A stretch of 54,846 bases of DNA, taken from Geobacteraceae bacterium. GTDB lineage: Bacteria; Desulfobacterota; Desulfuromonadia; Geobacterales; Geobacteraceae. The stretch's first letter is position 1. Every line of letters begins with the position of its first letter. Below, in pieces: positions 51,128 through 54,846 of the stretch. Location: positions 1-54,846 of the forward strand of contig JAMXLF010000064.1 of NCBI GenBank assembly GCA_024281055.1, in the 5' to 3' direction. The notes beneath the pieces are model-generated. The model worked only from the letters and a program-made list of their open reading frames with translations. It ran no database searches and was not told the DNA's origin. A program made the position numbers and the translations under genes.

Positions 51128-51499
51128 ATGGCGGAAAAAATCGAAATCAGGTGGCTGGAGAAGCCCGAGAAGCATGACTATCCGGCGGCCGGCTCGTACT
51201 TGTCCCTGCTGTACAGGAAGCGTCAGGTTGCATCCCTTCTGGGCAAGCTGAAGCGCGCCCCGATGGTCCGGTTCAAGGCAAAGGACGTTTTCAGGGCTTC
51301 CGGGCTTTCTCTGCTCGGGGTCAGCAATTCCCACGTGGAAAAGGATCGCCGGAAGATTCTCGCGGGCGAGGAGCTTTCTCCGATCATCCTGGTGAGAGAC
51401 GACCTCGGCAGAAGGGTCATCATCGCAGACGGCTATCACCGGATGTGCGCGGTGTATTCGTTTGACGAGGATGCGGAGATTCCGTGCAAGATAGTCTAG
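51128..51499 (+). CDS. Small protein with ParB/sulfiredoxin-like motif
   Basis: A 123-aa cytoplasmic protein. The C-terminal third has LSPIILVRDDLGRRVIIADGYHRMCAVY, similar to the ParB/sulfiredoxin nucleotide-binding fold (DGxHR). No partition HTH. Unlike typical ParB proteins it is stand-alone. ATG 51128 follows GGAGAGG, 22 bp after DUF2950. Function unknown. Confidence 0.7.
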   Translation: MAEKIEIRWLEKPEKHDYPAAGSYLSLLYRKRQVASLLGKLKRAPMVRFKAKDVFRASGLSLLGVSNSHVEKDRRKILAGEELSPIILVRDDLGRRVIIADGYHRMCAVYSFDEDAEIPCKIV

Positions 51500-51568
51500 T
51501 TTCTGAAACTGGTCCAGCCGCTTTACGCCGGCTGCCCGCAGGTGCGATTGTGCACGCCGGAGAAACGG

Positions 51569-52285
51569 ATGCGTTTATTCCCAGGCGACGATCTGAAACG
51601 TTTCACTGACTTCTGGTGGGGGGATCGCGGGCTCTCTTCGCTTCTCCTGCTCCTTTTCCTGATGTTTTTCTTCGCCCCATTCATCCGGTCCGACCTGGTT
51701 GATATCCTCATCTCAATCTTCCTTGCCCTGTTGCTGGTTTCCGGAATCGCCAACATGAGGGGCAGAAGGATCTTCCGCGCCTGCGCCGTGCTCGTGGCAG
51801 GAACCGCGATGATCTTCAGCATCTTGCTGCAGTTCATCCCCGCTCCGGCCGTGATCAGCTTGTCGCGTCTCTCCGCGATCGCCTATTTCTTCTTTCTGAT
51901 CGACGTTGTCCTGAGGCAGGTTTTTCGGTCCGGCCCGGTAACCGCCCACCGTATCCGGGGGGCGGTCGCGGTCTACCTCCTCATCGGCATCACGTGGTCG
52001 TTCATCTACCAGTTGATCGCTCAGTTCTTGCCCGGAGCGTTTTCCTTCCCGCAATCCATGACGGCGAAGCCGGGAGAGGAGGGGTACCAGGCGTCGCTGA
52101 CCTATTTCAGCTACGTCACCATGACGACCCTCGGTTATGGCGACATCGTTCCGGTGCATCCGGTGGCCCGGATGTTCGTCATTGTCGAGGCGCTCATCGG
52201 CCAGCTCTACCCGGCCACGCTCCTGGCACGGCTCGTCTCCCTGGAAATCGTGAGCCGCCAGGAACGGGACAACGCAAATCCATAG
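51569..52285 (+). CDS. Potassium-channel-like protein
   Basis: A 238-aa membrane protein with about six hydrophobic segments. The K+ channel pore sits in the last third: FSYVTMTTLGYGDIVPV includes the TLGYGD selectivity filter between two membrane helices. No RCK or cyclic-nucleotide domain is attached. GGAGAAA precedes ATG 51569; the longer in-frame GTG at 51542 is less likely. It is 15 bp from the SulP transporter, suggesting an ion-transport operon. Confidence 0.88.
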   Translation: MRLFPGDDLKRFTDFWWGDRGLSSLLLLLFLMFFFAPFIRSDLVDILISIFLALLLVSGIANMRGRRIFRACAVLVAGTAMIFSILLQFIPAPAVISLSRLSAIAYFFFLIDVVLRQVFRSGPVTAHRIRGAVAVYLLIGITWSFIYQLIAQFLPGAFSFPQSMTAKPGEEGYQASLTYFSYVTMTTLGYGDIVPVHPVARMFVIVEALIGQLYPATLLARLVSLEIVSRQERDNANP

Positions 52286-52300
52286 GGCAGGGAGGAAGTC

Positions 52301-54001
52301 GTGGCCAAAGCGGCTGTAAAGCAGGACAGCTTGCGGTTTTCCCTGCTCCAGGGGCTTCTCCCCATCGACCGCTCCCGGGTGCCGGCCGACATCATAGCCG
52401 GCATCACGCTGGCGGCCCTCGCCATCCCCGAAGTAATGGGCTACACGAAGATATCGGGCACTCCGGTGATCACCGGCCTCTACACCATCCTCATTCCGAT
52501 GATTCTCTACGGGCTCTTCGGGTCGTCACGGCACCTCGTGGTCGGCGCCGATTCCGCAACCGCGGCCATTCTCGCCTCCAGCATCGCTTCGATTGCGGCG
52601 CCGCGCTCTGACCAATGGCTTGCCCTGGCAGGGCTGCTCGCGATCATGGCCGCGGGGTTCCTCTTCCTGGCCCGGATCGCCCGGCTCGGGTTTCTGGCCG
52701 ATTTCCTGTCGCGTACCGTCCTTATCGGATTCCTCTCCGGGGTGGGCATCCAGGTCGCGGTCGGTGAGATATCCGGGATGCTGGGGCTGCCGGGTGGGGG
52801 GCACGGCACGATAAATAAAGTCATCGCAGCGGCACGGCAGATCGGGCAGACAAACGGTATAGCCCTGGCGATATCGGCGGCCGTGCTCGTCATCATCGTC
52901 GGCTCAAGACTGATCTCGAAGAAGATCCCGGGTGCTTTGATCGCGGTTGTCGGCGCCATTGTCGCCAGTTGGGCTCTCAACCTGGAAAGCTTCGGGATCC
53001 GCATACTCGGCGCGGTCCCGAGCGGCCTCCCGAAAATAGCTTTTCCCGAAGGGGTCTGGAACTGGGAACTGATCCAGCAACTGCTTCCCACTGCCTTTGC
53101 CATGTTCGTGGTCATCCTGGCCCAGAGCGCCGCCACCTCGCGTGCCTATGCCGCCCGTTACGACGAGAGCTTCAGCGAGAACGTGGACCTGGTCGGGCTG
53201 GGACTGGCCAACATCGGCGCCGGCCTGTCCGGTACCTTTGTCGTGAACGGCAGCCCGACCAAGACCCAGATGGTCGACAGCGCGGGAGGTCACAGCCAGT
53301 TCGCCCAGCTCACCACCAGCGCCATTGTCCTCATGGTGCTCCTTTTCCTCACCGGCCCGCTGGCCTACATGCCGGAGGCCGTCCTTTCGACGGTGGTCTT
53401 CCTGATCGGCGTGGAGTTGATCGATGGCGAGGGGATGAAGAGAATCTACCGCGAGAGGCCCTATGAATTCTGGGTGGCAATGATCACGGCCGCAGCGGTG
53501 GTTTTCGTGGGGGTCGAGCAGAGCATCCTGCTGGCCATTGTCCTGTCGCTGGTTGTCCATACCCGGCACGGCTACCTGATGAGCAACATGCTTCTCGTTC
53601 CCGATGATGCCCGCGGCTGGCGGCAGCAGAAGGTCGGCAACCCGGCACAGGCCGCCCCCGGGCTCATGATCTACCGGTTCATGCACAGTATGTACTATGC
53701 CAACACGCAGGTGCTTAACAGGGAGGTCCTTGCTCTCGTCACGGGAGCGCAGCCCCCCTTGTCATGGCTGTGCATCGATATGGCCGCGGTTGACGATGTG
53801 GATTTCTCGGCGGCCGAAGCACTCCGCGCCCTTCACGGCATCATCGAGAAGCAGGGGATCAGGCTCGTGTTCTGCGAAGTGGTTGATAACGTGAACGGGG
53901 AATTCGTGCGGTCCGGGCTTATCGACCTGTTCGGCGAAGACGCCTTCTATCCCACACCCGTTGCAGTCCTGGGCGCCTACGGCCGTAAAGGGGAGGGATG
54001 A
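52301..54001 (+). CDS. SulP-family anion transporter with STAS domain
   Basis: A 566-aa protein with GTG start after GGGAGGAAG. An N-terminal SulP/SLC26 membrane domain (about 25-420; ADIIAGITLAALAIPEVMGY, NIGAGLSGTFVVNGSPTKTQM) is followed by a cytoplasmic STAS domain (about 440-560; CIDMAAVDDVDFSAAEALRALH). SulP proteins move sulfate, bicarbonate or other anions; the substrate cannot be told. It follows the K+ channel gene by 15 bp. Confidence 0.95.
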   Translation: MAKAAVKQDSLRFSLLQGLLPIDRSRVPADIIAGITLAALAIPEVMGYTKISGTPVITGLYTILIPMILYGLFGSSRHLVVGADSATAAILASSIASIAAPRSDQWLALAGLLAIMAAGFLFLARIARLGFLADFLSRTVLIGFLSGVGIQVAVGEISGMLGLPGGGHGTINKVIAAARQIGQTNGIALAISAAVLVIIVGSRLISKKIPGALIAVVGAIVASWALNLESFGIRILGAVPSGLPKIAFPEGVWNWELIQQLLPTAFAMFVVILAQSAATSRAYAARYDESFSENVDLVGLGLANIGAGLSGTFVVNGSPTKTQMVDSAGGHSQFAQLTTSAIVLMVLLFLTGPLAYMPEAVLSTVVFLIGVELIDGEGMKRIYRERPYEFWVAMITAAAVVFVGVEQSILLAIVLSLVVHTRHGYLMSNMLLVPDDARGWRQQKVGNPAQAAPGLMIYRFMHSMYYANTQVLNREVLALVTGAQPPLSWLCIDMAAVDDVDFSAAEALRALHGIIEKQGIRLVFCEVVDNVNGEFVRSGLIDLFGEDAFYPTPVAVLGAYGRKGEG

Positions 54002-54021
54002 ACTAATCTGACAACTCGACA

Positions 54022-54096
54022 TTCCCCCCTCCTTCCTCCCCCCTCCGGGGGGAGAACTCATTGCCCTCCCCTAGCGGGGGAGGGTTGGGTGGGGGC
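54022..54096. repeat. GC-rich palindromic repeat
   Basis: CCCTCC..GGGGGG and CCCTCCCC-TAGC-GGGGGAGGG palindromes between the SulP and polyphosphate kinase genes. They are related to the repeat at 3163. It can form a terminator-like hairpin after the SulP gene. Confidence 0.6.
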
Positions 54097-54133
54097 AGAT
54101 GGCTAAGGATGTTGCGGAGTTCGGAGGGGCCAG

Positions 54134-54846
54134 ATGCACTACCGCGATAAGTTCATCGTCGAGCCGGGGAGCAAGGTCAAGCTCGACAGGATAGATGCCG
54201 CCTACAAGGACAAGCACGAGGACCAATCGTTCGCCCAGGCGGAGATCGAGACGAATACACAGAAGCTCCGTGAGCTGCAATACCTGATGTACGCCGAGGA
54301 CAAGCGCTCGCTCCTCGTCATTCTGCAGGCCATGGATGCAGGCGGCAAGGACGGCACCATCAACCACGTCCTCGGCAACATGAATCCCCAGGGAGCCAGG
54401 GTTTACGGGTTCAAGGTTCCAACTGTCGAAGAGGCTGCCCACGACTTCCTCTGGCGCATCCACCAGGCCGTGCCGCGCAGGGGGCAGGTGGCGATCTTCA
54501 ACCGTTCGCACTACGAGGATGTACTGATCAGCCGCGTCCACAACCTAGTTCCGAAGGAGGTATGGTCGAAGCGCTTCGACCTCATCAACGACTTCGAGAA
54601 GAACCTCGTCGACAACGGCACGCACATCCTCAAGTTCTACCTGCACATCAGCGCGGAAGAGCAGCTCCGCCGTTTCAAGCAGCGCCTGGACGACCCGGCG
54701 CGTCATTGGAAGATCAGCGAGTCGGACTACAAGGAACGCGAGTACTGGAATGATTACACGAAGGCTTTCGAGGATGCGATCAGCAAATGCAGCACGAAGC
54801 ATGCTCCCTGGTTCATCATTCCGGCCAACCACAAGTGGTTCCGCAA
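54134..54846 (+). CDS. ppk2: Polyphosphate kinase 2 (PPK2), 3' end cut by window
   Basis: Open to the window end, 237 codons seen of about 260-300. It transfers phosphate between polyphosphate and nucleoside mono- or diphosphates. Walker A MDAGGKDGT (about 67-75), the FNRSHYEDVL segment (about 122-131) and HWKISESDYKER near the lid match PPK2. CGGAGGGG precedes ATG 54134. The substrate class (class I, II or III) cannot be assigned without the end. It is separated from SulP by the palindromic repeat and so is probably its own unit. Confidence 0.95.
   Translation, partial: MHYRDKFIVEPGSKVKLDRIDAAYKDKHEDQSFAQAEIETNTQKLRELQYLMYAEDKRSLLVILQAMDAGGKDGTINHVLGNMNPQGARVYGFKVPTVEEAAHDFLWRIHQAVPRRGQVAIFNRSHYEDVLISRVHNLVPKEVWSKRFDLINDFEKNLVDNGTHILKFYLHISAEEQLRRFKQRLDDPARHWKISESDYKEREYWNDYTKAFEDAISKCSTKHAPWFIIPANHKWFR

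Overview
The window looks like chromosomal DNA of a Geobacter-type bacterium (Desulfuromonadota). This is inferred from gene content, not from a marker gene: three iron-dependent alcohol dehydrogenases, NtrC-type two-component control with well-conserved sigma-54 promoters, molybdo/tungstopterin genes, an AmiS/UreI-DUF4242-porin cluster, small Cys-rich exported proteins, and high GC coding DNA broken by AT-rich accessory patches. No rRNA, tRNA or CRISPR array was seen.

Region 1-8.1 kb (minus strand) is an alcohol-oxidation island: a 3'-truncated Fe-alcohol dehydrogenase (ADH) with its own sigma-54 promoter, then (in order of transcription) Fe-ADH, PAS histidine kinase, NtrC-type response regulator, MoaA, MOSC protein and a radical SAM/SPASM protein. 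A divergent sigma-54 promoter at 8474 drives porin, DUF4242, AmiS/UreI and a small exported protein. All three sigma-54 promoters have a GTGGG..TTCCCC palindrome about 105-150 bp upstream, so the kinase/regulator pair probably controls the whole set. The pterin genes suggest that a tungsten aldehyde oxidoreductase lies off-window.

Region 11.4-22.7 kb carries a SHOCT lipoprotein, a monooxygenase-fold protein, a third Fe-ADH coupled to a PAS-PP2C phosphatase, a thioesterase, a RelE/HTH toxin-antitoxin pair, a MucR-like protein without its zinc finger, a ParB-like protein, a DUF4105-like exported protein, a lipase-like lipoprotein and a YSC84 protein.

Region 22.7-27.2 kb is accessory: a broken ParE-type module, an intact BrnT/BrnA module placed between copies of a repeat, then an integron-type cassette stretch (two attC-like sites and no integrase) with a TIR-domain gene and an abortive-infection-like gene, then another toxin-antitoxin pair.

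Region 27.2-51 kb is mostly cell-envelope genes: a giant AsmA-like protein, GLG1 Cys-rich proteins, a phospholipase D lipoprotein, a very large Gly-rich exported protein, an OmpA-type protein, a PAS histidine kinase, a Na+/H+ antiporter, DUF4239, paired Cys-rich secreted proteins, a GAF-NtrC sigma-54 activator, and DUF3313, DUF3300 and DUF2950 genes. Between the kinase and the next gene there is a roughly 465-nt unit (40.03-40.53 kb) with a strong promoter, an intrinsic terminator, no credible ORF and many complementary helices; it is the best candidate for an undescribed structured RNA. A recurring ~37-bp inverted motif occurs at four places around the GAF-NtrC gene and two envelope loci.

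The right end (51-54.8 kb) has a ParB-fold-like small protein, a two-helix K+ channel, a SulP anion transporter and a 3'-truncated polyphosphate kinase 2.
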